Source of the DNA: Bacillus sp. X1(2014)
GTDB taxonomy: Bacteria; Bacillota; Bacilli; Bacillales_B; DSM-18226
Reading direction: 5' to 3'
DNA length: 64,000 nt
NCBI RefSeq assembly: GCF_007678255.1
Contig: NZ_VEED01000020.1
Span: forward strand, 1-64,000
The position numbers and the translations under genes were made by a program. The notes under the pieces are model-generated. The model was not told the DNA's origin and did no database searches. It saw nothing but the letters and a program-made list of their open reading frames with translations. Positions 26,328 to 35,776 of the stretch are shown piece after piece. The first letter of the stretch is position 1. Every line of letters begins with the position of its first letter.

Positions 26328-27830
26328 TTATAAATGTAGGGTATTTCCTGTTCGCGCTCGCATTTCCTCTATGTTTTTCTTATCTTTTGATTTACTTTCT
26401 TTCAATTTCTCCTCCCAAAAATCAGCACCTTTAATTCCTAGTTTAACAGGATCGAAGACTGGTTCAATTCCTGCTTTCCTTTGTTGTTCATAATCTTTAA
26501 ATACTTTTAAGGCCGTTTTCGTTAGCATTAATATAGCCACTAAGTTTAGCCAAGCCATGCTTCCGAAGCCAAAGTCACCAAGTCCCCATAATAGGGATGC
26601 GTTTTCGACACTTCCAATATAGATCATTCCTAAGAAAAGAATCATTAAGCCTGCTTTAAACCCTTTTAAATTTCTATTTCTTCCAAGGTAAAAGAGGGTT
26701 GTTTCAGAAATATAGTAGTAAGCCATTAGCGTTGTAAAGGCAAAGAAGAAGATCGCAACCGCAACAAACAAACCACCAAATCCAGGGATAACGCTTTCAA
26801 CAGCCGCTTGTGTCCACATCGGACCAGCTTCAACACCTGGGATATTGTCGACAATCGAAGACTGTCCTTCTGGAGTAATGTTGTACATGCCCGTGATTAA
26901 AATCATAAGTGCCGTAGCTGTACAAACAATGATCGTATCAATATAAACAGAGAATGCTTGAACAAGACCTTGTTTTGCCGGATGAGATACAGCAGCAGCG
27001 GCTGAACTATAAGTTCCTTCCCCTACACCAGCCACGTTGGAAAATACAGCTCTCTTAACACCCCATGCAATCGCTGCACCGAACATACCACTAAACATTT
27101 CATTTGTTCCAAATGCACTTGAAATAATTAACCCAAACATTGCTGGAATTTCTGATGCATTAGCAATTAAAAGAACGAACGTGACAATCACATATCCTAA
27201 AGCCATAAAAGGTACAACTTTATCTGCAACAGAAGCGATTCGCTTAACACCGCCAAAAATAATGATGCCAAGTAATGACACAAGAATGATACCAGTGATG
27301 CTTTTATTGAGACCCATTGTGTTTTCAAATCCAACAGCAATCGTGTTAGCCTGAATACCTGGAACTAATATTCCATAACACAGTGTAACAACAATCGCTA
27401 CCAACACCCCGAACCACTTCATTTTTAAACCTTTTTCAATAAAATAAGGAGTTCCGCCTCGGTATTGGTTCCCATCTTTTACTTTATAGACCTGAGCTAG
27501 AGTCGATTCAACAAAAGCACTTGCTCCTCCCAATAAAGCCATGATCCACATCCAAAAAACTGCTCCCGGACCGCCAAATGCAATCGCAGTAGCAACCCCA
27601 GCGATATTTCCAATACCGACCCGACCTGCTAAAGCCATACAAAACGCCTGGAAAGAGGACACACCAGATTCCGGTTCACCCTTATCAAAAAGAAGCTTAA
27701 TCATTTCCTTAAAATATCTAATTTGCACAAAACGCGTAATAATGGAAAAGAACAATCCAGCACCAAGTGCAAACGCCACCAACCCCAGACTCCAAACCAT
27801 ACCCGACGCTTTATTCACCAATTCTTCCAT
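26328..27830 (-). CDS. alsT: AGCS-family sodium:amino acid symporter
   Basis: A 500-aa multi-span carrier of the alanine/glycine:cation symporter family. Family motifs include FQAFCMALAGRVGIGNIAGVATAI, GGPGAVFWMWIMALLGGASAFVES and the GAAIAWGVKRAVFSNVAGVGEGT region. ATG 27830 follows AGGAGGG; an upstream in-frame start lies before the cre-like site. It is the last gene on the hydroxyproline-catabolic strand, 158 bases after the dehydrogenase gene, and might import proline-type or other amino acids for that pathway. The substrate cannot be read from sequence, so the symbol refers to the family. Confidence 0.85.
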   Translation of the reverse strand: MEELVNKASGMVWSLGLVAFALGAGLFFSIITRFVQIRYFKEMIKLLFDKGEPESGVSSFQAFCMALAGRVGIGNIAGVATAIAFGGPGAVFWMWIMALLGGASAFVESTLAQVYKVKDGNQYRGGTPYFIEKGLKMKWFGVLVAIVVTLCYGILVPGIQANTIAVGFENTMGLNKSITGIILVSLLGIIIFGGVKRIASVADKVVPFMALGYVIVTFVLLIANASEIPAMFGLIISSAFGTNEMFSGMFGAAIAWGVKRAVFSNVAGVGEGTYSSAAAAVSHPAKQGLVQAFSVYIDTIIVCTATALMILITGMYNITPEGQSSIVDNIPGVEAGPMWTQAAVESVIPGFGGLFVAVAIFFFAFTTLMAYYYISETTLFYLGRNRNLKGFKAGLMILFLGMIYIGSVENASLLWGLGDFGFGSMAWLNLVAILMLTKTALKVFKDYEQQRKAGIEPVFDPVKLGIKGADFWEEKLKESKSKDKKNIEEMRARTGNTLHL

Positions 27831-27842
27831 CTTATCCCTCCT

Positions 27843-27856
27843 ATGTAAGCGCTTCA
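27843..27856 (-). promoter_or_regulatory. Possible cre site (CcpA) before the AGCS symporter gene
   Basis: TTGAAGCGCTTACA on the minus strand differs from the catabolite-responsive consensus TGWAANCGNTNWCA at about two positions. It abuts the ribosome binding site, a position where CcpA can act as a roadblock. Confidence 0.45.
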
Positions 27857-27933
27857 AATAAATCGTTATATATGTTATTCGTTTTTATAACATTAATAAT
27901 TTTCAGATAATAAAAGGATTTGGAAAGGGACAT

Positions 27934-27952
27934 GGGACAGGCATGCTGTCCC
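27934..27952. terminator. Hairpin between the dehydrogenase and symporter genes
   Basis: GGGACAG and CTGTCCC pair around GCATG. No long T-tract follows on the minus strand, so it may be a weak terminator or a processing site. Confidence 0.35.
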
Positions 27953-27987
27953 GCTCCCGTTCATTTATACACTTGTCCCATTGTTGC

Positions 27988-29490
27988 TTATATTGACCCA
28001 TCCTGTTTGATGCTAACAAATACACTTTTCACTTCTGTATAGTTTTGTAAACCATACTCTCCACCCATTTCGCGGCCGATTCCTGATTGTTTGTAGCCAC
28101 CGAATGGCATTGTTTCCCATTCAAGACCAAAATCATTAATCCAGACTGTACCTGATTGAAGTTTACCTGAAATGTAGTGAGCCTTTTTGATATTTTCTGT
28201 CCAAACACTTGCAGCTAAGCCGTAATCACTATCATTTGCTCGTTTAATCACCTCTTCAATCGTGTCGAACACGAAAATCGACATAACTGGACCAAATATT
28301 TCTTCACGAGCAATCACCATATGATCTTCGACATCAGCAAAAATGGTTGGCTGAACAAAATATCCTTTTTCAAATGCTTTTTCACCGCCAGCAACAAGGC
28401 GTGCCCCTTCTTTTTTCCCTTGTTCAATATAATTAAGAACCGTTTGATGCTGTTTAGCTGAAACAAGTGGGCCCATTTCTGTTTCAGGATCCATACCTGG
28501 CCCAACCTTTAGAGCGTTTGCTTTCTCTGCTAGAGCTTCTACCACTCTATCATAAATGTTTCGTTGTACATATACACGTGTACAAGCACTGCAGTTTTGG
28601 CCATGGTTGTACATCGTTCCGTTAAACGCCCCTTCAATCGCTTCTTCAAGATAGGCATCTTCTAAAATAATCGCTGGGGACTTACCGCCAAGCTCTAGTG
28701 TAACGCCTTTAATTTGATCCGCAGCCTTTTTCATGACTTCTCTTCCGACAGCTGTTGATCCAGTGAAGGCTACTTTATTGACATCTTTATGTGTGATGAT
28801 CGCTTCTCCCGCAATTTTTCCTGATCCAGGCACAATATTCACAACTCCATCTGGAAATCCAGCTTCTTTGAATAGTTTTCCTACGTAAAGAAGAGAAAGT
28901 GGTGTTTCTGTTGCCGGCTTAATGACAACTGTACAGCCAACTGCAAGTGCAGATCCAAGCTTCCAAGCAGCCATTGCAAGCGGGAAGTTCCATGGAATAA
29001 TTTGCCCTGCAACCCCAACTGGCTCGTGTAGAGTATAGGTTACATAATCCTTTGAAATTTGAGTGGTCTTACCAAATATTTTCGTAGCCCAGCCGGCATA
29101 ATATCTAAAATGCTGGATCGTTCCGTCGACGTCATCTGACAGAGCGACTGTATATGGTTTTCCGTTATCCAATGATTCTAGCTGTGCAAGCTCTTCACGG
29201 TTCTCTTCTAAGAGATCAGCAAATTTATAGATTAGATGAGAGCGTTCAGCGGCATCCATTGTTGTCCATTCGCCTTCATCAAACGCCTTTCTTGCTGCAG
29301 CTACCGCTACGTTAATATCTTCCTCTTGCGCTTCACTTACTCGTGCAATAACCTCTTCATTGGCAGGATTAACGACGGAGAACGTTTTACCACTAATTGC
29401 CGGTACATATTCACCGTTAATATATAATCCTTTCACACCTTCCAAGAATTCTTGAACTTTCGGTTTCAAATTGTAGTTTGTCGCTTGCAT
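27988..29490 (-). CDS. Aldehyde dehydrogenase, probably 2,5-dioxopentanoate dehydrogenase
   Basis: A 500-aa NAD(P)-dependent aldehyde dehydrogenase. The cofactor site includes [14 protein letters not shown] and FTGSTAVGR; the general base is Glu266 in [10 protein letters not shown] and the catalytic thiol is Cys300 in [10 protein letters not shown]. By context it should oxidise alpha-ketoglutarate semialdehyde to alpha-ketoglutarate, the last step of hydroxyproline breakdown. The catalytic domain alone does not prove this substrate. It lies 20 bases downstream of the DapA-family gene in the same operon. Confidence 0.88.
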   Translation of the reverse strand: MQATNYNLKPKVQEFLEGVKGLYINGEYVPAISGKTFSVVNPANEEVIARVSEAQEEDINVAVAAARKAFDEGEWTTMDAAERSHLIYKFADLLEENREELAQLESLDNGKPYTVALSDDVDGTIQHFRYYAGWATKIFGKTTQISKDYVTYTLHEPVGVAGQIIPWNFPLAMAAWKLGSALAVGCTVVIKPATETPLSLLYVGKLFKEAGFPDGVVNIVPGSGKIAGEAIITHKDVNKVAFTGSTAVGREVMKKAADQIKGVTLELGGKSPAIILEDAYLEEAIEGAFNGTMYNHGQNCSACTRVYVQRNIYDRVVEALAEKANALKVGPGMDPETEMGPLVSAKQHQTVLNYIEQGKKEGARLVAGGEKAFEKGYFVQPTIFADVEDHMVIAREEIFGPVMSIFVFDTIEEVIKRANDSDYGLAASVWTENIKKAHYISGKLQSGTVWINDFGLEWETMPFGGYKQSGIGREMGGEYGLQNYTEVKSVFVSIKQDGSI

Positions 29491-29510
29491 GTTCTCTCTC
29501 CTTTGCTGTT

Positions 29511-30404
29511 TTAGTTATTTACTGTTTCTAAATTGGCAAGTAGTTCTTTTAGCAGTTGATCTTCCTCAGGTAATAAACCTAAACGAGGGTAACGTGCAGG
29601 ACCCCCGGCTTGTCCATTTAATTCCATCGCTCTCTTCACAATTTGCACGTACTTTCCAGATCCTTCAAGGAATGCACAAAGCGGTAAAATACGATCATTG
29701 ATTGCCCACGCTTGTTCAAGCTCCCCGTTTTGGAAATGGTTATACATTTCTGTAACAAGCTTTGGTACGATGTTTCCAGCAACAGAAATCCAGCCAGTTG
29801 CACCAACTAAGTAAGACTCCATCACAAGCTCTTCAGCACCGCAGAATACTTCAAAATCTCCCTTACCTTTTCTTGCAAGATCTCTTACCTTGCCAATTTC
29901 ACCGCTTGATTCCTTAATGTGAGTGACATTTTCACATTCCTTACCAATCTGTAACATTAAATCTGTGCTCATATTAACCCCAGAAGTAAATGGGTTGTTA
30001 TAAAGCATGATTGGTAGATTAACAGAACGAGATACTTCTTTGAAATGGTAGTAGATTTCATTTTCCTTCGGCTTCATGTAATAAGGATTAATGATGAGAG
30101 CAGCATCCGCTCCTTGCGCTTCAGCCTGCTTTGTATTCTCGATTGTTTCTTTTGTTGTCTCACCTGAAGTGCCCACAATCACAGGGATGCGTCCGTTTAC
30201 TTCCTTCATTACCGTTTCTACCATTTGATATTTTTCTTCTTTTGATAGACTGACAAATTCGCCAGTACTTCCATTGATGACAATACCTGCCACACCTTGA
30301 TCGATGAAGTAATTAACATTATTCTTTACTCCGCCCCAATCGATTTCTTGCTCCTGTGTCATTGGTGTAATTAATACTGGATAAGCTCCTCTAATTTTAG
30401 TCAT
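29511..30404 (-). CDS. DapA-family lyase, probable 1-pyrroline-4-hydroxy-2-carboxylate deaminase
   Basis: A 297-aa class I pyruvate-type aldolase barrel. It has the substrate-binding GSTGEF, the catalytic tyrosine in MLYNNP and the Schiff-base lysine in HIKESSGE. True dihydrodipicolinate synthases share the fold. Its place between hydroxyproline epimerase/dehydrogenase genes and a semialdehyde dehydrogenase gene points to the deaminase that converts pyrroline-hydroxycarboxylate to alpha-ketoglutarate semialdehyde. AGGAGG lies eight bases before the ATG at 30404. Confidence 0.85.
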   Translation of the reverse strand: MTKIRGAYPVLITPMTQEQEIDWGGVKNNVNYFIDQGVAGIVINGSTGEFVSLSKEEKYQMVETVMKEVNGRIPVIVGTSGETTKETIENTKQAEAQGADAALIINPYYMKPKENEIYYHFKEVSRSVNLPIMLYNNPFTSGVNMSTDLMLQIGKECENVTHIKESSGEIGKVRDLARKGKGDFEVFCGAEELVMESYLVGATGWISVAGNIVPKLVTEMYNHFQNGELEQAWAINDRILPLCAFLEGSGKYVQIVKRAMELNGQAGGPARYPRLGLLPEEDQLLKELLANLETVNN

Positions 30405-30433
30405 TTTATTTTCCTCCTTAAATTTTTAATTTT

Positions 30434-31387
30434 TTATTTTAGTAAAAACCCTGCTGATAAAGGATCTGTCGGGTCTAATACATATGTCTGCATACCCGTA
30501 ATAAATCCACGGGCTGAAAATCTAAACTCGTAATCAGTTTCAATTTGTGATAAAAGTTCTGCTGTCAGCTTGCCATTAAAAATGCTTTCATTTTCAATAG
30601 GACTATATACAGAAACATCACCATTTCCTAATAAGTAGGTGCTGCAAGCAGCTGTTGTACCAAATCCTGGGGAACGCACAATATAGCCATCCGGTCGGAA
30701 TGTGACCGTTTTGATTTTCCCTTCACTTCTTTGTGAATAATCCAGAATGACTACTCGATCCACCTTATTTTTGCCTTCTAAGGCTTCAATCGCCTTTTGT
30801 CCCCATTGATTAATGTCAGTAAGGTTGTCTATCTCAATCTCAAAAGGCAGTTCTGCTTTATCAAAAATGGCATATTGCTGATCGGCTTGAACAAGAGTAA
30901 CTTCTGTCTGTAAATCTAAATAAGACAATGCCACATGGGTTTGTACAACCTGGCATGGCTCGCTTATTAACTTAACTAATTTCACTTCATTGGCTTTCAT
31001 CACAGCCGTAACCGTAACAATACCGCTGACTGTTTCAATGCTGTATTCATTTGACGGCTTTGCCTTTAATTGACCACATTCCAGTAATGCAGTGATAACA
31101 GCCACAATTCCGCCATATTGCATGGGAACGGTTCCGTTATGATTGAAAAAGACAACCGCTGCATCGGCGCCGCTTTTAAAAGGCGGAATGACCAAACAAC
31201 CATTCAAGCCTGCAAATCCGCGGGGCTCATTTAAAAGAAGTTTAATTTCTTCCTCATAGGCATGCGGAAATTGTTCATTCAACTCTTGTAAACTTTGATA
31301 ATGAATAAATGGTGCATCCTTAATAATTCTAAAAGCCTCGCCTGCTACGTGGACATCAGTTGCTGTGTAAGCCTTTTGAATGTTCAT
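30434..31387 (-). CDS. Proline racemase-family protein lacking both catalytic cysteines
   Basis: A 317-aa member of the proline racemase/hydroxyproline epimerase fold (NEPRGFAGLNG, TVPMQYGGIVAV, RSPGFGTTAAC, SARGF). In active racemases and epimerases the first cysteine lies in an MCGHxTIG motif and the second in SPCGTGTSA. Here these read MQYGG (Gln90) and SPGFGT (Gly241), so neither thiol is present. It overlaps the true epimerase gene by four bases (ATGA), implying coupled translation. It may be a non-catalytic partner, or have changed chemistry; known trans-3-hydroxyproline dehydratases keep one cysteine, so that label is not safe. Confidence 0.8.
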   Translation of the reverse strand: MNIQKAYTATDVHVAGEAFRIIKDAPFIHYQSLQELNEQFPHAYEEEIKLLLNEPRGFAGLNGCLVIPPFKSGADAAVVFFNHNGTVPMQYGGIVAVITALLECGQLKAKPSNEYSIETVSGIVTVTAVMKANEVKLVKLISEPCQVVQTHVALSYLDLQTEVTLVQADQQYAIFDKAELPFEIEIDNLTDINQWGQKAIEALEGKNKVDRVVILDYSQRSEGKIKTVTFRPDGYIVRSPGFGTTAACSTYLLGNGDVSVYSPIENESIFNGKLTAELLSQIETDYEFRFSARGFITGMQTYVLDPTDPLSAGFLLK

Positions 31388-32421
31388 TTCACATCCTCCA
31401 TTTCATGTTCCATTGGGGGAATGAGTAAAAAGCCTTCTTTAAGCGGATCTTCCTCGTTATAAAAGAACTGGTGCATTCCCATTAACCATGCTGAACCAGC
31501 GATTCTAGTTATGACGGCCTCCACACCCTGAACATCTGTTGTTTCAAGGACTCTTCCACGGAATAAAGAGCCGACAATACTTTCATGCACAAATTCCTCG
31601 TCGATGCCGATCTCCTTTTTGGAATAAAGGACAGATAATTTGGCTGATGTACCTGTACCGCATGGTGAACGATCGATCCCGCCTGGAGGAACGATAACTG
31701 CATTTTTCACATCTGCTTCCTCATGAGTTGGCTCAGTGAAAAACTCAATATGAGTCAAACCACGTATAAATGGATACTGCGGATGAACGATATCCGTTAT
31801 TTCGTTAATCGTATTTCTAATTTTGATCGCTTTTTCAATGATTTTTGATGCATTCTCCGGTATTAGCTCTAATCCAACAGATGCGGCATCAATGATTCCA
31901 TAGAAATTACCGCCATAGGCAATGTCTGCTTCAACGATTCCAATTCCCTCGACCTCAACTGACACATTCTTTAACAGGAAGGCAGGGACATTACAGAAGG
32001 AAACCTCTTTTGCCTTTCCGTTCTCTACCTTAATCTCAGCCTCCACAAGGCCTGCTGGTGTATCAATTTTGATTGAAGTCACTGGTTCTTGAACTGGGAT
32101 TAGCCCTGCTTCCACTAATGCTGTACAAACACCGATTGTGTCATGACCGCACATTGGCAAGTATCCACCTGTTTCAATATAGATCACTCCGATATCTGCT
32201 TCCGGATGGCATGGATCTGTCAACAACGCACCTGACATTACATCATGTCCTCTTGGTTCATTCATCAGCAGCTTACGAATCCAGTCATATTCCTTTTGCA
32301 TATGTAGCATTTTTTCGGACATTGTTGCTCCTTTTAGCTCAGGGAGTCCACTAATCAAAGTCCTTGTCGGATTTCCACCCGTATGTGTATCAATCGTTGT
32401 AAAAACTCGATTTGCATTCAT
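31384..32421 (-). CDS. 4-hydroxyproline 2-epimerase
   Basis: A 345-aa proline racemase-family enzyme with both catalytic cysteines: Cys91 in PMCGHDTIG and Cys254 in RSPCGTGTSA. It should interconvert trans-4-hydroxy-L-proline and cis-4-hydroxy-D-proline, the substrate of the neighbouring dehydrogenase. It overlaps the upstream oxidase gene by one base and the downstream paralogue by four. Proline racemase is the main alternative, but the pathway genes around it favour the epimerase. Confidence 0.88.
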   Translation of the reverse strand: MNANRVFTTIDTHTGGNPTRTLISGLPELKGATMSEKMLHMQKEYDWIRKLLMNEPRGHDVMSGALLTDPCHPEADIGVIYIETGGYLPMCGHDTIGVCTALVEAGLIPVQEPVTSIKIDTPAGLVEAEIKVENGKAKEVSFCNVPAFLLKNVSVEVEGIGIVEADIAYGGNFYGIIDAASVGLELIPENASKIIEKAIKIRNTINEITDIVHPQYPFIRGLTHIEFFTEPTHEEADVKNAVIVPPGGIDRSPCGTGTSAKLSVLYSKKEIGIDEEFVHESIVGSLFRGRVLETTDVQGVEAVITRIAGSAWLMGMHQFFYNEEDPLKEGFLLIPPMEHEMEDVK

Positions 32422-33596
32422 CAGATCAACACCCTTTCCTTAAATCGAGAAAATTTTAGCGGATCAATCGGGATGCATGTCTCTTTTTTATTCAGCATTT
32501 CCTCTATCACTTTTCCAGTTACAGCAGCAAGACTAATTCCGTCTCCCTCATGACCAGCAGCAATGTAATAATTTGGAATCCCCTCGACTTCTGACACAAT
32601 AGGTAAATGATCCTCCGTCCAAGGGCGTAAACCTGCATAGGAACGTATGACCATCATGTCAGCCATTTTCGGATAAAATCTAATGGCGCGATTGGCAATG
32701 CTTTTAATAATTTCATTGTTGACCTTTGTATTAAATCCAACAAATTCACGGCTGCTTCCAATTAAGAAGTTTTGACTTTCTGTTGGTTCGAAAACAAGTG
32801 CTACGCCATATTTTTCTGTAATCGGATCCACCTGGCGCTTGCCGCCAAATTTGGATATTAAATAGCCAAATTCCATCACTTTTCTTGGCCCAACAAATTC
32901 CTGGCGTGATGCAACAATGATATGGCCTTTTCTCGGTTTAATTGGAATCGACAAGTCAAGCATCTCGCCAATATATGGAGCCCATACACCTGCAGCATTA
33001 ATGACATAGTTCGCGGTGAACGTCCCATTGGTTGTTTCAACGGTAAATGTACCCTCCGCCTCCCTTTTCATCCCCGTAACCACAGTTTGTTTATGGACTT
33101 TAGCGCCCATCTTCTTTGCACCATCAAGAAGATTAAAGGCAAGAAGATATGGGTTAACTGTTGAATCTGTTGCACACTCTAAGCCGCCTAATAAATCATC
33201 AGCAAAATACTTTGAATCTTGGCGGATGTCCTGACGATCCAACATCCTGAATGGCAAACCGGCCTCCTTCTGACGGTCAACCCATTTTTGTGCGGCTTCC
33301 ATTTCTTCTTCTGTTTCACAGACAAGGATGCTTCCAGGCGCGCGGTAATCAAAAGGTTGTTTCAATTCTCTGCTTAATTCATCTACTAATTTCTGGCTGA
33401 CAAGTGACATTTGACTGTCAAAGCCAGGATCTTTATCAATAGCTAAAATATTTCCATCACAGCGGGATGAAGTCCCACTGACAAATTCACCTTTTTCAAT
33501 TACTGTTACATCTCTTCCAGATTTAGAAGTATAATAGGCAATTGCACAGCCAATGATTCCACCGCCTATAACCAAAACATCACAATGATGTCTCAC
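32421..33596 (-). CDS. D-hydroxyproline dehydrogenase, FAD (DadA-like) subunit
   Basis: A 391-aa DAO-family flavoprotein: VLVIGGGIIGCAIAYYTSKSG at the N-terminus, GTSSRCDGN, a C-terminal RSYAGLRPWTEDHLP and GHEGDGISL. It should oxidise cis-4-hydroxy-D-proline to 1-pyrroline-4-hydroxy-2-carboxylate, passing electrons to the ferredoxin-like and second FAD subunits encoded in the divergent operon. The start is GTG at 33596 behind GGGAGG. It is the first gene of the minus-strand operon, about 40 bases downstream of a sigma-54 promoter. Confidence 0.88.
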   Translation of the reverse strand: MRHHCDVLVIGGGIIGCAIAYYTSKSGRDVTVIEKGEFVSGTSSRCDGNILAIDKDPGFDSQMSLVSQKLVDELSRELKQPFDYRAPGSILVCETEEEMEAAQKWVDRQKEAGLPFRMLDRQDIRQDSKYFADDLLGGLECATDSTVNPYLLAFNLLDGAKKMGAKVHKQTVVTGMKREAEGTFTVETTNGTFTANYVINAAGVWAPYIGEMLDLSIPIKPRKGHIIVASRQEFVGPRKVMEFGYLISKFGGKRQVDPITEKYGVALVFEPTESQNFLIGSSREFVGFNTKVNNEIIKSIANRAIRFYPKMADMMVIRSYAGLRPWTEDHLPIVSEVEGIPNYYIAAGHEGDGISLAAVTGKVIEEMLNKKETCIPIDPLKFSRFKERVLI

Positions 33597-33636
33597 AGAA
33601 CCAACCTCCCTTCTTCTTGTTACATCATTTTATTAA

Positions 33637-33653
33637 TGCAAATTGCGTGCCAA
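33637..33653 (-). promoter_or_regulatory. Sigma-54 promoter of the hydroxyproline operon (minus strand)
   Basis: TTGGCACGCAATTTGCA on the minus strand matches the -24/-12 consensus TTGGCACG-N4-TTGCA exactly, with the invariant GG and GC ten bases apart. It lies 40 bases before the dehydrogenase start. Confidence 0.9.
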
Positions 33654-33776
33654 CTTTGGTAAATGTTTAAAAACAACAAATCCCATACTATTTTTACGAT
33701 TATTCCGAATATTCCCTTTGTATCCGTTTGCAATTGTCAAATTTATTGATAAACTAGTGTATAAAATATTAAACAG

Positions 33777-33794
33777 TGTAAAAATATTTTTACA
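33777..33794. promoter_or_regulatory. 18-bp perfect palindrome, candidate activator site
   Basis: TGTAAAAATATTTTTACA is fully self-complementary. It lies 16 bases before the activator's ATG and about 125 bases upstream of the divergent sigma-54 promoter, a usual distance for an enhancer-type site. It may also allow autoregulation. Confidence 0.5.
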
Positions 33795-33810
33795 TTATAA
33801 GGAGACTGTT

Positions 33811-35424
33811 ATGTTTGAATTACCGTCAGTCAAAGAAATAATTGAAAATAATTTTATCCACCTAAATCAAGTAGATAATGAAAGCACTTTAGGAAGGGCT
33901 CATTTGGATGACTCCTTCTCTGTACTGGCTGATGTTTGCAAGCACTATCCAGCCGTTACCGTCACAGATTCAAGCGGTCAAGACCTTGGCTGCATTACAA
34001 ATGAACAAATCATTGATTTTTTGCATGATTCCTACAATCAATTAAAGGCTTTCTATGAAACTGTCATTGAAACGATGGACGCCTCAGTGACAGTGATTGA
34101 TGCTAATGAGCGTGTCCGTACTTGGACACAAGGAGCAGAAAAAATTTTCTCTGTTAAAAAAGATGAGATTATTGGCAAACCAATCATAGAATTCTTTGAA
34201 CATAAGAATCTAGAAATCTTGGAATCCTTGCACAATGGAAAAAGAATTCGGGGAAAGCATCACCAAGCAAGATCTAATCTATTTGTTCTTATAAATGCAA
34301 ACCCTGTTTACTTTAATGAGAGTATTATTGGGGCAGTTGTTTCGGAAACCGATGTGACAAGCCAAGTTGTTCTTAATGAAAAATTGTTTAATATGTCTTC
34401 AGAAGTTCGCCGTTTAGAACAGGAGATGGCGAAATACAGGCCTTCAGATCCTTTTAATAGCATTAAAGGGAAAAGTACTGTGATGGAGAAAACGGTGCAA
34501 ATGGCGAAAAAGGTGTGCACCGTTCGATCAACTGTATTGATCTTAGGAGAAAGCGGGGTCGGTAAGGAGGTCTTTGCTAAAGCTATTCATGAGGCAACCG
34601 AGGGGCCAGACGCACCATTTATTTCCATCAACTGTGGCGCTATTCCTGAAACATTATTTGAAAGCGAATTATTCGGCTATGAACGTGGTGCCTTTTCCGG
34701 TGCTGATCATAGAGGGAAAAAAGGAAAAATTGAGCTCGCAAAAGGCGGCACTCTTTTTCTAGATGAAGTTGGCGAAATGCCTTTAGACATGCAGGTCAAG
34801 ATGCTTCGAGTGCTTCAGGAAAGAAAGTATTACAAAGTTGGCGGCGAAAAGGAACTAGAAGCTAATTTCCGGGTCATTGCCGCAACCAATAGGGATTTAA
34901 AGGAATCAATAAGAGAAGGTCAATTTCGCGAGGATTTATATTATCGGCTCAATGTTGTCAGTTTAAAACTTCCTCCATTAAGAGAACGCAACGAGGATAT
35001 CGTTGAACTGATTCATTATTTTTTAAAAGATTTTTCACTGCGCTATCAGCGTCCTATTCATCATTTTCCACAGGAAGTGATGAAGGAATTGTTTCAATAT
35101 GATTGGCCAGGCAATGTCCGGGAGCTGCGTAATGTCGTTGAACGTCTTGTTGTTTTTGCGACAGATGGCGTCATTCGAAAAGAATATTTACCATTTCATT
35201 CGGGATTGATCCACTCGGATGGGGCTGATAAGGACCCTCAGGAAAACTATTTGGAATTGGACACAGATATTTTGCCGCTTCAGGAGGAAATGGATCAGCA
35301 TGAGAAGAAGGTGCTTGAAAAAGCGTTGACATTAACCCATGGCAACAAATTAGAATGCTCGAAAAAACTGGGAATCACCCGAGCGACCCTTTACAATCGT
35401 CTAAAACGCCTCGGCTTAGGCTAA
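33811..35424 (+). CDS. Sigma-54-dependent transcriptional activator (PAS, AAA+, Fis)
   Basis: A 537-aa enhancer-binding protein. Its N-terminal sensor part (about 1-95) contains TVTDSSGQDLGCITNEQIIDF. A PAS domain follows (about 95-205, SVTVIDANERVRTW), then an AAA+ domain with Walker A GESGVGKE, the sigma-54 contact loop GAFSGA, Walker B GGTLFLDEVGE and the GFT-type RLNVVSLKLPPLRER. A C-terminal Fis-like helix-turn-helix (NKLECSKKLGITRATLYNRLKRLGL) ends the protein. ATG 33811 has AAGGAG seven bases upstream, whereas an in-frame ATG at 33643 lies in the divergent promoter region. It should activate both flanking operons in response to hydroxyproline or a breakdown product. Confidence 0.93.
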   Translation: MFELPSVKEIIENNFIHLNQVDNESTLGRAHLDDSFSVLADVCKHYPAVTVTDSSGQDLGCITNEQIIDFLHDSYNQLKAFYETVIETMDASVTVIDANERVRTWTQGAEKIFSVKKDEIIGKPIIEFFEHKNLEILESLHNGKRIRGKHHQARSNLFVLINANPVYFNESIIGAVVSETDVTSQVVLNEKLFNMSSEVRRLEQEMAKYRPSDPFNSIKGKSTVMEKTVQMAKKVCTVRSTVLILGESGVGKEVFAKAIHEATEGPDAPFISINCGAIPETLFESELFGYERGAFSGADHRGKKGKIELAKGGTLFLDEVGEMPLDMQVKMLRVLQERKYYKVGGEKELEANFRVIAATNRDLKESIREGQFREDLYYRLNVVSLKLPPLRERNEDIVELIHYFLKDFSLRYQRPIHHFPQEVMKELFQYDWPGNVRELRNVVERLVVFATDGVIRKEYLPFHSGLIHSDGADKDPQENYLELDTDILPLQEEMDQHEKKVLEKALTLTHGNKLECSKKLGITRATLYNRLKRLGLG

Positions 35425-35445
35425 TTTAACATTCAGGCTTCAAAG

Positions 35446-35462
35446 TTGGTACGATTCTTGCA
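35446..35462 (+). promoter_or_regulatory. Sigma-54 promoter of the dehydrogenase-subunit operon (plus strand)
   Basis: TTGGTACGATTCTTGCA matches the -24/-12 consensus, with GG (35448-35449) and GC (35460-35461) exactly ten bases apart. It lies 38 bases before the first gene and just after the activator stop codon. Confidence 0.9.
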
Positions 35463-35500
35463 TTATATTTTTACATATAATTAAGAGGGGGATTTTCCAA

Positions 35501-35776
35501 ATGACTAACAAAGAAGCACTTGTGATCTGTCGTTGTGAAGAAGTTACCTATGGACAGCTTTTCGCAACAGCGGATGAATATCAATGCACAGCCAGGGAAC
35601 TAAAGCTTAGAACAAGGGCAGGAATGGGTTTCTGCGGAGGACGTACTTGCAGAGTAACGGTCGATCGGATCATTGAAAGTGTCGTACCGAATACAAACGA
35701 AGCCGAAATCCCACTTAAATATCAGCCTCCAATTCGCCCTGTAACTTTTGGAACAGTGGGCGAAAATAATGACTAG
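35501..35776 (+). CDS. BFD-like [2Fe-2S] subunit of D-hydroxyproline dehydrogenase
   Basis: A 91-aa bacterioferritin-associated-ferredoxin-like protein with four cluster ligands: Cys10 and Cys12 in ICRCEE, Cys45 and Cys50 in GFCGGRTC. In many related oxidoreductases this domain is fused to the C-terminus of the large FAD subunit; here it is a separate gene. It is the first gene of the plus-strand operon and overlaps the next by eight bases, so the three products are probably made together as one complex. Confidence 0.82.
   Translation: MTNKEALVICRCEEVTYGQLFATADEYQCTARELKLRTRAGMGFCGGRTCRVTVDRIIESVVPNTNEAEIPLKYQPPIRPVTFGTVGENND

Noticed and set aside
30434..31387. Trans-3-hydroxyproline dehydratase
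   Set aside because: Known enzymes of that type retain one catalytic cysteine; both are substituted here, so the label would overstate the evidence.
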